From SVQP01 sp045603085 (lineage in GTDB: Bacteria > Bacillota > Clostridia > Oscillospirales > CAG-272), in contig JAZULL010000135.1 of the NCBI GenBank assembly GCA_045603085.1, positions 1-44,813 of the forward strand: a DNA stretch of 44,813 nucleotides, in the 5' to 3' direction. Position 1 is the stretch's first letter. Each line of letters begins with the position of its first letter. Positions 9,601 to 17,304 of the stretch are shown one piece after another. The notes under the pieces are model-generated. The model was given only the letters and a program-made list of their open reading frames with translations. It made no database searches and was not told the DNA's origin. Both the position numbers and the translations under genes were made by a program.

Positions 9601-10547
9601 TCGGGCTTCTGAAGCAGGGCCAGCAGGGCCAGCTGATGCTGCACCAGCGCCATATCACCGTCATATTTGCTTTTGAGTGTGGGATACTGCGCTTTGTAGG
9701 CGACGTAATTGTTATAGCTTGCCAAATTCTGCTCGTAGCTTTGCCATGCAGAGGCATTGGCCTTGTAATCGGCCAGATCCTCTTCATACTGTGCTACGTC
9801 TGCAAGATACTGCTGATATGCAAGATAGGCGTTATACAGCGCAAGGCGTTCCTGATATACGTTATACGCATCCAGATCGGTCTCGTACTTTTCCCATTCG
9901 GCGCGGTTACGCTCATAGTCCAGTACCTTTTGGTTGTACTCGGTCAGCTTCAGCTCGTAAGCCTGCTTTTCGCTGTCCAAAGAAAGCGCTCTCTGATAAG
10001 CGAAGTTGACAAACTCGTTGAGCGCGGCTGCGCTGAGCACGAAATCCGACTGATATTCAATGGTGAAGGAAACGCTTGCCGTCCAGTCCACGTTCTCAAA
10101 CGTGGCACGGTAGGCGTATTCTGCAACGTCGGGAGCCGGCGCAAACGTAACGGTGTGCTCCCCCATGGTCGCACTGACGGGAGTCCAGACGATCAGTCTG
10201 TCAGACCGGTCATAGTAATAATCGTCCTCCAGCGTCAGCGTCAGAATTCCCGTTTCGCCGTCGTAGGAAACGGCGGGAAAATTGACGTCGGGCTTGGTGT
10301 AGTACAGCACGTTCTGCCCTCTGAACTTATAGCGCAGCACGTTCTTTTCAGCATCCGAAACCGGCTCGCCCAGCAAGCCCTCCAGCACCTCGTCCAGCGT
10401 CATGCTGGCGGCCCCCGTATCACTCTCGCTGAAATTGAGATCAGAGTCACTGAGCGCAAGGCTTGCAATATCGTTTGCCGCAGCAGTACCCAGCAGCGCA
10501 CCGGCTATCAATATAAAAGCTGTTATGAAAACAACTGTTTTTCTCAT
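6684..10547 (-). CDS. Large surface protein: Tyr-rich coiled coil plus InlB-type repeats, C-terminal membrane anchor
   Basis: 1287 residues from the ATG at 10547, preceded by GGAGG with 10-base spacing. Order of parts: signal peptide (MRKTVVFITAFILIAGALLGTAAA); a beta-rich N-terminal region to about 180; a Tyr/Glu/Ala coiled-coil region at about 185-290; an alpha-helical stretch to about 450; a Pro-rich linker at about 480-545; five to six InlB B-type (Flg_new/Listeria-Bacteroides) repeats at about 670-1010, each with YxVTFDVxG...FxGWDxxxxPVxGDxTYxAxF; a beta-rich region; and a transmembrane helix at about 1257-1280 ending RRKKHVKI. It is the last gene of the pilus operon, 26 bp after the last pilin-like gene. 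I infer a pilus-associated adhesin or scaffold; no homologue is recognised at full length. Confidence 0.82.
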   Translation of the reverse strand: MRKTVVFITAFILIAGALLGTAAANDIASLALSDSDLNFSESDTGAASMTLDEVLEGLLGEPVSDAEKNVLRYKFRGQNVLYYTKPDVNFPAVSYDGETGILTLTLEDDYYYDRSDRLIVWTPVSATMGEHTVTFAPAPDVAEYAYRATFENVDWTASVSFTIEYQSDFVLSAAALNEFVNFAYQRALSLDSEKQAYELKLTEYNQKVLDYERNRAEWEKYETDLDAYNVYQERLALYNAYLAYQQYLADVAQYEEDLADYKANASAWQSYEQNLASYNNYVAYKAQYPTLKSKYDGDMALVQHQLALLALLQKPDSVTGASFVDRMIDDRMTAMIEEKRLALIVLMQKEEPVDQAIEAAKYLRGFCTTLKGLTTPETQYRYYIKEQASFAKYLDMLYVNVKKIYENNTVYGEIQKAYPNDMHKPVRMLASLYAYSCVFNDSCNLNLNTVIDTRNGTRASALVDPDLLPASDTNKATPLSAWPVAPTDPETYPVRTQPTPPAITLTEPTAPTPVKNPGVSNMEAPAVVAQPTPPAQKVTHPGAAPTLGWDSYLTALYEAYLNGEIVHRPTYASAQSVTLSAYGQYSASLDSNQHYCFVQFYDSDQGGTYLDTVAAHYGMAAEYTGKLPTKPSDVYNDYTFDCWVLSDGTAADLSAVTEDLKVYAKYSVTPRLYTVTWDVEGVQTKQTYTYGQMPSFEGSTAKAPSAQYSYEFIGWDKNVAPVSGDVTYRAEYSTSLNRYTVTFDLGEEGTKTYTYTFGHDLRDVVYNLGIPEKSATAQYSFTFAGWKDQNGKSYADSTEFPLLIGDMTFTAQFDATVNYYKVIFDVEGVLTEQTLAYGEMPHFGAAPAKQSTVQYHFDFAGWDHELAPVQADVTYVACFTEQLRSYEINFVVDGVTYSSVVEYGTVPHFNGEVQKVSDVQYTYSFLGWDKDFVPVQGDATYTARFTETLRKYPVTFVVDGSEVTAEFDFGTVPVYPYGTPTRPDDNRYRYVFAGWDTELARVDGTAASYTAQFDAVALAPVEGGGSGVLNVGADGKFDLQIDGTEVDLSLIMQKAGESGSGQLTVKLGDAKLIFNSALINAFYNMGGGIASVSVAPTEHEGRAAYAVTLLDEQGQPVAFLVDKVTVMLPYSGQGAPDVFHVGEDGSLTQLEATLENGYLSFETMDFSVFVIKERFKIESAQPENGVVSVIDSSYDGERVTVELDPAEGYLIDALNVTCNGESVAVSVVDGVYTFIMPRGDVQISATFKVVEGGTAAEVMVGVITAMLIVSIGIVIAVILRRKKHVKI

Positions 10548-10573
10548 CTGATAAAATCCTCCAAAGTCTCGTG

Positions 10574-11077
10574 TCAATTCTGGCTCGAGGCAATTCTTAT
10601 GTGTACAACGTGTTTTGTGCCGTTGAGATAATACGTTACGGTATCACCCGTAACTTCTTCAAAATAGATTTCACCGTTGCACAGCGCAACGCCGTCGGTG
10701 TTCTCGGTACGGTTGTATACGACCTTACCCGTTTGTGCATCGGTAAAAAGGGGTTTTCCATTGATATTCAAAGTGGAATATACCTGAATTTGCTTCCCGT
10801 TATATTCAATCGTTTCCGGTTCTCCAACGGTATCTATCGAATTGATATCCACTTCCCAAAGTCTTTGGTTAATGTACTCTGTAGCGGTCTGCTCCCGCAT
10901 ACTCGCCGTGGCGCCGCCGCTGACCTGCGCGGACATTTTTGCGCCCGTGATCATAAAGCCGGTGACGGCCGCCATGACCACGCTCATGACCGAGATGACC
11001 GCGATCACCTCGATCAGGGTCACACCCCGATCGTTTTTACTCAGCCGTGGTTTCAGCTTCATTCTGTTGTTCAGCAT
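10574..11077 (-). CDS. Type IV prepilin-like protein (minor pilin)
   Basis: 167 residues. The prepilin signature is DRG-VTLIEVIAVISVMSV at residues 16-33: cleavage after Gly, Glu at mature position 5, then a hydrophobic helix. This is the substrate type processed by the prepilin peptidase encoded upstream. The C-terminal domain is beta-rich and about 120 residues. The start has GGGAGG about 10 bases upstream and overlaps the preceding cistron's 3' end by 41 bp, which implies translational coupling. Among the three pilin-like genes it is the longest, but at low copy and with no duplicates I cannot tell whether it is the major subunit or a minor one. Confidence 0.85.
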   Translation of the reverse strand: MLNNRMKLKPRLSKNDRGVTLIEVIAVISVMSVVMAAVTGFMITGAKMSAQVSGGATASMREQTATEYINQRLWEVDINSIDTVGEPETIEYNGKQIQVYSTLNINGKPLFTDAQTGKVVYNRTENTDGVALCNGEIYFEEVTGDTVTYYLNGTKHVVHIRIASSQN

Positions 11078-11423
11078 GATAACTTACCTCCCAGCTTTCA
11101 AATTTTTTGTCTTGATTAATAATTGTACGAATCGTAACGGTTCTGCAGGTGATTTCGTAATAAGCGTCGTCGTCCTCATTCAGCACAGTCACCGTTACAT
11201 CTTGCCAAGATTCATCTGCCGGATCGTATTTGTCAATACGAATCAGCTCCGCGACGGCATCCGCCGCATAATAATCGGTCACGTGCTGCTGCTTCTGCAC
11301 CGCGGCATGGTAATTCTTCAGGGTCAGTCCCATGGCGATCATCGCCAGCATGCTGATAAACATCATGGTCACGATCACGGCGTACAGCATCTGACCGCGG
11401 TTATCCTTGATCAGTCTTTTCAC
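11037..11423 (-). CDS. PilX-like minor pilin-type protein
   Basis: 128 residues. The N-terminus DNRGQMLYAVIVTMMFISMLAMIAMGL resembles PilX/class III-like prepilins: RG at the cleavage position followed directly by a long hydrophobic helix, with no Glu at mature position 5. A YYAADAVAELIR segment follows, like the AxEAGLR helix of PilX proteins. It overlaps the previous pilin gene by 4 bp (ATGA) and the next by 41 bp. The family function is to join the pilus tip or initiation complex. The missing Glu5 argues against it being the main subunit. Confidence 0.72.
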   Translation of the reverse strand: MKRLIKDNRGQMLYAVIVTMMFISMLAMIAMGLTLKNYHAAVQKQQHVTDYYAADAVAELIRIDKYDPADESWQDVTVTVLNEDDDAYYEITCRTVTIRTIINQDKKFESWEVSYHAEQQNEAETTAE

Positions 11424-11788
11424 GGCGCGATCACCCCTTTCAGAATGACCTTGCCGGCTGATTGCTCCTGCCCTTCCTCGGGCTCGCCCGCCAGAATCGT
11501 CACTTCATAGTAGCCGGCGTCATTATGCCGGTACACAACGTCAATACCGTCCTCGCGGTTCGCCTTGGCCTCCTCCAGCATTTGCTCAAGGCGATCCGAA
11601 GCCTTCAGCTCCTCCATCAGATTGGCCGCCTCGGTATACTCACCGTAGGTCTGCTTGGCCAGCACGTTGCCTCTTTGGGCGACGACAAAGGAAGAAAGAC
11701 ACGGAACGACGACAATACCCAGAATGGCAACCGTCACCATCACTTCCATCATAGTAACACCGCTATGATTTTTCAAAAGCTTTCTCAT
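11420..11788 (-). CDS. Type IV prepilin-like protein (PilV/GspI-type)
   Basis: 122 residues. The prepilin motif HSG-VTMMEVMVTVAILGIVVVP at residues 8-29 has Gly before the cleavage site and Glu at mature position 5. The short globular part ends with a beta hairpin (YYEVTILAGEPEEGQE). Its length and the Pro in the hydrophobic helix fit minor pilins. The start is preceded by AAGGAGAAAGA. The gene lies 33 bp after the PilO-like gene and its stop overlaps the next start (ATGA), so it belongs to the same operon. Confidence 0.85.
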   Translation of the reverse strand: MRKLLKNHSGVTMMEVMVTVAILGIVVVPCLSSFVVAQRGNVLAKQTYGEYTEAANLMEELKASDRLEQMLEEAKANREDGIDVVYRHNDAGYYEVTILAGEPEEGQEQSAGKVILKGVIAP

Positions 11789-11821
11789 GTCTTTCTCCTT
11801 TCTTGTGTATTCTGATGCGAA

Positions 11822-13435
11822 TTATTCTTCGGACTCGGTGTCCTGCTCAGTGTTGTCCTCATCGGGCGTTTCGGGGATAATCACATCGGGCTGATCATCC
11901 TCGGGAACCTCGGCGTTGTAAATCTCGATCAAGGTTTCAAGCTCGGTGTTGGGGAAAATCTTTTGCAGATAAGCCAGCGTTTCCATCTGGTTATCGTAGT
12001 TCACGCTCCGGTCGCCGTAGATTGCAAGGAAGCCCTTGATCTCGTCCTGTGTCTTATACTTCTTCTTCAGGATCCACAACAGCTCGGTTTCGGGATAGCC
12101 CTCGCCGGTCAGCTTCTGGCGAACCTGCTCCAGCGTCATGCCGCCCTCCAGCCATTCCTCGATCTGCTCGGGTGTGTAATCGCTCATCGGGCCGTCGGCC
12201 GTGCCGTTATCGGTCACGTCGCCGAAAATACCGTCGATACCGGGGATGATGACCTCGTCGATCACGGGAGGTACGTACTCAGCACCCTCTTCCAGCAGAT
12301 AATAGTGCAGGATAATGATGTTGCCCTGGATGGTTTCGTTCATGGGATTATACTGCATGCTCAGCGTATAGACCGATGCATAGAAGTCGTCATTCTCATT
12401 GAAATATGCAATCAGATTCTTGACACCCTGATAGGTTGCATAATAAGGAATCGAATAGACCTCATAGCACAGCAGCATGCCGTTGGAAAGCTTGGTCAGC
12501 TGATAATCCTGACCGTAGTTGACCTGCTGCATGCGAATACCGGTCTCGGCCTCGATCTTCATAATGAACAGGATGTCGTCCTCTTCGCGGCTCTCGCCGG
12601 GGAAGCTCGCCAGCTTTTGCCGGGTGTCGGTCAGGAAGATGTTATCCTTGGGGTTTTCCTTGACGTATGCGCTGATGGCCTCCATCTTGGCAAATACGTC
12701 GTACACCTTCTGCGCGCCCTCCAGGCGGCTATACATGGCTCCAATCTTATGGCCGTTCTTATCCAGATACTCATCCAGCGCGTCCAGCTTGCCCTTGACC
12801 TCGTCGTGCTGCTTCTGCAGGCTGTCCTTCTTAGCCTGTGCCTCGGGGATCAAGCCGCCCACGATCACGGTCTCTGTAATGGTCTGTCCCGTTTCGGGAT
12901 CCTCACGGGTCTGGGTGGTCACGGTTCCCTTGAAATTAGCGATCTCCTCCTTGAGCTTGGCAACGCCCAGCTTTTCCAGCTCGGCATCCACGCCGCTCAG
13001 CGTATGGTTGACCGCCTCCAGACAGATGGCGGTGGAGTCGGGATCCTTGACGATCTGTGAAAAATCACTTGTCGCGTAGCCGGCACCGGTCAGCAGCCCT
13101 GCGATCAGCGCGTCATCGCTGCGAAGCTTTTCGATCTCGCCTGCAACCTGCGCGCTCTCGGAGCTCCAGGTCTTTTTCTTGCTCTCAAGCGCACGGGTGA
13201 TAACGTCGGTCAGCTCGTCGTCAACGTTCATCGCGGGAAATACGTCCGCGATCAGCGTGCTGAGCTGCATACGCTCCTTGAGCTTTTCCTCGGAGAGTAT
13301 TTTGTTATTCTCACGCATGGGACGGTAGAACATAGCGTAGGTGGAGAGCAAAAGCAATACGCCCATACCCACGAACAGCGCGGCTAAGATCAGCTGTCTT
13401 AAGCCCTTGCTCATGGCTTTTTTATCGGAATTCAT
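11822..13435 (-). CDS. pilO: PilO-like type IV pilus assembly protein
   Basis: 537 residues. A single transmembrane helix at about 15-35 follows a short cytoplasmic N-terminus. Then come long charged coiled-coil stretches (about 40-240), a ferredoxin-like region at about 320-410 with the pattern YQGVKNLIAYFNENDDFY ... GNIIILHYYLLEEG typical of PilO, and a C-terminal acidic tail of about 120 residues, the last 35 mostly Asp/Glu/Pro. PilO proteins pair with PilN and link PilM to the rest of the machine. At 537 residues it is much longer than the usual 200 or so, and the C-terminal YTPEQIEEWLEGGMTLEQV part is not a known PilO element. Identity rests partly on its place after pilM-pilN. Confidence 0.65.
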   Translation of the reverse strand: MNSDKKAMSKGLRQLILAALFVGMGVLLLLSTYAMFYRPMRENNKILSEEKLKERMQLSTLIADVFPAMNVDDELTDVITRALESKKKTWSSESAQVAGEIEKLRSDDALIAGLLTGAGYATSDFSQIVKDPDSTAICLEAVNHTLSGVDAELEKLGVAKLKEEIANFKGTVTTQTREDPETGQTITETVIVGGLIPEAQAKKDSLQKQHDEVKGKLDALDEYLDKNGHKIGAMYSRLEGAQKVYDVFAKMEAISAYVKENPKDNIFLTDTRQKLASFPGESREEDDILFIMKIEAETGIRMQQVNYGQDYQLTKLSNGMLLCYEVYSIPYYATYQGVKNLIAYFNENDDFYASVYTLSMQYNPMNETIQGNIIILHYYLLEEGAEYVPPVIDEVIIPGIDGIFGDVTDNGTADGPMSDYTPEQIEEWLEGGMTLEQVRQKLTGEGYPETELLWILKKKYKTQDEIKGFLAIYGDRSVNYDNQMETLAYLQKIFPNTELETLIEIYNAEVPEDDQPDVIIPETPDEDNTEQDTESEE

Positions 13436-13455
13436 AAGTTTTGGCTCCTCCCTTC

Positions 13456-15369
13456 TCAGTTCTCTCTGAACGCTTCGGTATACTTCAGCGAAATAGTGAA
13501 GCGAACTCGTTGCACAGGATTGGGATTGCCGTTGACCTCTTCCTCAAACAGATCGGACGAGCCGCCATCCACGATGGTCAGACCCGAAATGGCCTGAATC
13601 TCAACCGTCTCAAACTCGCGGAGCGTCTGAATGACGTAGACAGCCTGCTGCTTGCTCTTGACCTCAACGCCCATATTCAGGCCCTTATCGGTAATCGAAA
13701 TGGCGGTGACGGTAAAGGTAGAGGGCATCTTTTCCTCCAGCTCCTCAATGAATGCAACCAGATTGTCGTTGTTGGTATTCATGTAATCCTCATCCAGGGT
13801 ATACATAATTTCCTCGTACCACGCCCAGATGCTCTTGGAAAAATCGTCGTATACGGCATATTCCTGATCGTACACGTTCTTATAGTAAACAAAGTCCTGC
13901 TCCAGCTGCTCGCAAGCCTGTTGCAGCGCACGGTAGGTCTCAGCCAGAGCCTCATGCTCGGCCTTGAGCTCCTCGTACACCAGCCTATCCTGCTCCAGCT
14001 GCTCCAGCTTAGCGGTATAGGACACCAGCAGATCGCGAATCGACTCGGCGTTGAGCTTGGTTTCCTTATACTTGGCGACCTCGGCAAACACCTCGATCTT
14101 TTGCTGATAATCCTTGATGCTCTGCTTGATGGCTACGTTCTCCACCGTGGCATAGCCCGCCATGCCCACAGATGCCAAAAGGCAGATCACGAATACACTC
14201 ACACCCGCGATCAGCACGAAATTGTTCTTTACGGAAATACCGCGCTCGATCCAGCGACGCTTGGCAACCACGTTTTCCAGTGCCATACCCAGCGCTCTGT
14301 CGGTCAGATTCAGCGGGTGCAGGCATGCGCCGATGCAAGGCAGATACAAGCCGTACTGCTCACCCAGCTTACCCGGGTCGTCGGCGTGCACGCTGTCTCT
14401 GTGCGGTACGCGATACTCAATATCCAGCTCAAGGAACAGCTGCTTTGTCAGCGCGGGCAGTAAAAGTCCCTGGCCGACCACCGTTCCGTAAATTTTGCCG
14501 TTACCATATCCCTCAACGGAGTAGTAATATTCAATGATGCGGTTGATCATAGCCGCCAGGTCGGAGGCCTTTCTGCAGCAATCGATGGTGGCGGAGAGCT
14601 TGTCGTCATCGCTCACGCTTGCCGCCTCATAACCGACAATGCCGTCAGATGCGCTGCTGTCCGCCAGCAGATAGCGGTCGAACTTGTCGTCCAGACCAAC
14701 CGAAACGGTTCTTTGCAGTCTGACCGTGCCGTCCTTGATAAAGGTCAGCTGTGTACCACCCGAATACATATTGGCAACCAGATAGGTGCTGCCCTCGGTA
14801 TCGGAATCCTGTGTGATCATACGGGGATTGACGCCGACAGCCTGCAGCACGCTGTTACCCGATATATCAATGGCCTCCACGCCGATCTCCAGCATCTTTG
14901 CCAACGCATAATACGAGGCAATGATGTGCTTGGGGACGGCTCTTGCCAGAATTTTCAACTTCTTGACGCCGTTTTCCACCACCTGCTCCTGCAAGGAGTA
15001 ATCCAGCTTATAATCGCTGACGTCCACGGGGAAATAATCCGATGCATTGGTGCTCAGCAGGGTCAGAATCTGGGAACGCTTGATATTGGGAATGGTGACC
15101 TCGCGCGTGATAATGCGGTCGGAATTGACACAGAATACGGCTTTGTCGGTCTTGATACCGTGTGCACGGATCTGCGTTTTGAGCAGGTTCACGAATTCCT
15201 CTGTTGCAACCAGCGTACCGTCATCCTCGACGGTTCCGTTTACAGTCAGTACGGAAAACGACTTCAGCACCGAAACGTTCTTGGCATGCACACGCAGCTC
15301 TGCTACCTGCGAAACGCCATTATCGATCCGGAAAGCCAGAAGGTGCTTTGATCCTAAGGATATGTTCAT
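13456..15369 (-). CDS. pilM: PilM-PilN fusion, type IV pilus inner-membrane platform protein
   Basis: 637 residues from the ATG at 15369 (MNISLGSKHL). The open frame extends upstream into the peptidase gene but without a credible start; the spacing from AAAGGA is longer than ideal. Residues 1 to about 355 are an actin-like PilM domain (ISLGSKHLLAFRID at the phosphate-1 strand; TREVTIPNIKRSQI; a GTVVGQGLLLPALTKQL segment). A transmembrane helix at about 384-410 is followed by a coiled coil (415-510) and a PilN-like beta domain (TAISITDKGLNMGVEVKSKQ...). PilM and PilN are normally separate, bound through PilN's short cytoplasmic tail; here the two are one chain. Confidence 0.85.
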   Translation of the reverse strand: MNISLGSKHLLAFRIDNGVSQVAELRVHAKNVSVLKSFSVLTVNGTVEDDGTLVATEEFVNLLKTQIRAHGIKTDKAVFCVNSDRIITREVTIPNIKRSQILTLLSTNASDYFPVDVSDYKLDYSLQEQVVENGVKKLKILARAVPKHIIASYYALAKMLEIGVEAIDISGNSVLQAVGVNPRMITQDSDTEGSTYLVANMYSGGTQLTFIKDGTVRLQRTVSVGLDDKFDRYLLADSSASDGIVGYEAASVSDDDKLSATIDCCRKASDLAAMINRIIEYYYSVEGYGNGKIYGTVVGQGLLLPALTKQLFLELDIEYRVPHRDSVHADDPGKLGEQYGLYLPCIGACLHPLNLTDRALGMALENVVAKRRWIERGISVKNNFVLIAGVSVFVICLLASVGMAGYATVENVAIKQSIKDYQQKIEVFAEVAKYKETKLNAESIRDLLVSYTAKLEQLEQDRLVYEELKAEHEALAETYRALQQACEQLEQDFVYYKNVYDQEYAVYDDFSKSIWAWYEEIMYTLDEDYMNTNNDNLVAFIEELEEKMPSTFTVTAISITDKGLNMGVEVKSKQQAVYVIQTLREFETVEIQAISGLTIVDGGSSDLFEEEVNGNPNPVQRVRFTISLKYTEAFREN

Positions 15370-15410
15370 TTGGAAATACCCAATCCTTTCATTTAAAACA
15401 ATTTGCGACT

Positions 15411-16061
15411 TCAGATGCCCAGCAAGGAAAGATACCAAGTAATCAGAGCATCACCGAACAGCGCCGAAGCAAAAACGCCGACCGAAAGATAGGGGCCCAT
15501 GGCAAGCACGTGCTTCTCCCCCGATATTTTCATACGTAACAGATGGATGACCGAGCCGATCACACAGCCCAGGACAAAGCCCAAGAGGACAAGCTTCCAC
15601 CCAAGCAGCATGCCGCACGCGGCCATCAGCTTGACGTCTCCGCCACCGATCGCCCTGCCGCCGCTGAGATAGAACAGCGCCGCAAGCGGAACCGAAACGG
15701 CGAAAAAGCCGATCACGTATTCGTACCAATGCGACAGGTCCAGCGCCATGCGGACAAGTCCCAGCCCAAAGATGATCACGTTATACATAAACGGGATCTC
15801 GTACGTGCTCCAGTCGATGCGGGAAAGCGAGAACAGCGCGGTTGCGGCAAGCGAGAGCAAGAGTGAATCTATGCTCATACCGCACACGGCAAACGTCGCC
15901 GCCCACAGAAGCGACACGGTCACAATGCTTGCCACTCTCGAGCCTTTTGAGAGCGGCTTGCCTTTAAGTTTTTTTATATGGTGGTCCATCAGCGGGACGC
16001 TCGCCGCGCCCATGCCCGCGCCGCACACCGCGGCACCACCGATAACAATAGCAGGATGCAT
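15411..16061 (-). CDS. pilD: Prepilin peptidase, A24 family, short form
   Basis: 216 residues from the ATG at 16061 (a GTG sits directly before it; AAGGAA is 9 bases upstream). It is a polytopic membrane aspartyl protease that cuts prepilins after Gly. The two catalytic aspartates are visible: Asp83 in RIDWSTYEIP and Asp142 in GGGDVKLMAA (the GxGD motif). The N-terminal region carrying the four-Cys zinc site and methylation activity in full-length PilD is absent, so this is a peptidase-only type. It lies 12 bp after pilC, in the same operon as its pilin substrates. Confidence 0.9.
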   Translation of the reverse strand: MHPAIVIGGAAVCGAGMGAASVPLMDHHIKKLKGKPLSKGSRVASIVTVSLLWAATFAVCGMSIDSLLLSLAATALFSLSRIDWSTYEIPFMYNVIIFGLGLVRMALDLSHWYEYVIGFFAVSVPLAALFYLSGGRAIGGGDVKLMAACGMLLGWKLVLLGFVLGCVIGSVIHLLRMKISGEKHVLAMGPYLSVGVFASALFGDALITWYLSLLGI

Positions 16062-16073
16062 CACAAAAATTCC

Positions 16074-17294
16074 TTATAAGTACTGATCGTACATGCTATA
16101 CATTTCAAACATGGGAAGCATAACGCCGATGGCGATGGTGCCGACAACCAGACAAAGCAGCACAATGATCATGGGCTCAAGCAGCGCCATGACGTTTTTG
16201 GTTGCGGCCTGCACCTCTTCGTCATAATACTCCGAAAGCTTATCCAGCATCTTTTCCAAGTTACCCGACTCCTCACCGATCCTGACCATGTGAATGACCA
16301 TGGGCGGAAACAGACCGCTGAACTGCAGCGACGCCGCCAGCGACGTACCTACCGCGACCTGCTCTCTGGCATGCAGAATCTCATCTCTGAAATAGACGTT
16401 GGTCATACTGCGCGACACGATCTCAAGCGCCTCGATGATCGGAATACCCGATGCGATCAGCGTTGCAAAGGTGCGCGCGAACTGGGCGGAGGCCGACTTG
16501 ACGGTCAAGGGGCCGAATACCGGCATCTTGCGCATGACCCAGGCAAAGAAATACGTTCCCTTTTTGGTTCCGGAAAACGCCCAGATACCAAGACCCGCCA
16601 GCGCGCCCACGGCAAGGATAGCCCACCAGTAGCCCACGAAGAAATCGCTCAGACCCATGATAGCCTGCGTAATCCAGGGCAACTCAGCGCCCATATCCGC
16701 AAAAATGGTCTTGAATTTGGGAAGCACGAACAGCATCATGATAAACATGACGACGACCACCACCACCAGCACGACCGCAGGATAGATCATGGCCTTTTGC
16801 AGAGCTGATTTGGTTTTATTTGCATTTTCATAGTAGTCGGCCATACGGGAAAAGGCAACCGACAAATTACCCGAGGCCTCGCCTGCGGCGACCATGTTGA
16901 CAAACATGGGGGCGAAGACGCGCTTGCCCTGCTTACGCATGGCGTCTGCCAGCGTTTCACCCTGCTGGATTTCCTTTTGTGTTTTGAAAATGGCCTTGCG
17001 AAGCAGCTTGTTCTGGGTCTGCTGTCCCAGCAGGCCTAACGCCTCGTCCACCGAGACACCCGCGTCGATAACGCTGACAAACTGGTGACAGAACACGCTC
17101 AGATCCCTGGGCTTGACGCTCTCAAGAAAGGAAAGCTCCAGATCCTTGGTCAAAAGGTTCTGCTCCTTGATCTCAATGGGTGTCAGCCCCTCAGCCATCA
17201 GCTGGGCTCTTGCCTGCTGCTTATCCGGGGCGTTGATGCTGCCCTTCTTTTTTCCGCCGGCCTTGGTTATGGCCTCATATCCGTAAGTTGGCAT
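16074..17294 (-). CDS. pilC: PilC/GspF family pilus assembly platform protein
   Basis: 406 residues, normal for the family. Two T2SSF domains are evident: about 70-193 (FCHQFVSVIDAGVSVDEAL ... GEASGNLSVAFSRMADYYE) and about 272-395 (FARTFATLIASGIPIIEAL ... GEESGNLEKMLDKLSEYYDEEV). Each is followed by hydrophobic helices (about 170-192, 218-240 and 378-397). The N-terminal 55 residues (YGYEAITKAGGKKKGSI) match the family's start. The protein is the inner-membrane platform on which PilB and PilT act. AAGGAG precedes the start; it lies 10 bp after pilT. Confidence 0.96.
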   Translation of the reverse strand: MPTYGYEAITKAGGKKKGSINAPDKQQARAQLMAEGLTPIEIKEQNLLTKDLELSFLESVKPRDLSVFCHQFVSVIDAGVSVDEALGLLGQQTQNKLLRKAIFKTQKEIQQGETLADAMRKQGKRVFAPMFVNMVAAGEASGNLSVAFSRMADYYENANKTKSALQKAMIYPAVVLVVVVVVMFIMMLFVLPKFKTIFADMGAELPWITQAIMGLSDFFVGYWWAILAVGALAGLGIWAFSGTKKGTYFFAWVMRKMPVFGPLTVKSASAQFARTFATLIASGIPIIEALEIVSRSMTNVYFRDEILHAREQVAVGTSLAASLQFSGLFPPMVIHMVRIGEESGNLEKMLDKLSEYYDEEVQAATKNVMALLEPMIIVLLCLVVGTIAIGVMLPMFEMYSMYDQYL

Positions 17295-17304
17295 TGATTA
17301 CTCC

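Noticed and set aside
6609..10631. A very long open frame on the plus strand opposite the large surface protein
   Set aside because: It is the complement of a protein with clear domains and an RBS. The antisense frame is rich in His, Ile, Gly and Arg, has no RBS or family, and arises from codon bias. Similar antisense frames at 36651-39209 and 42179-44392 were dropped for the same reason.
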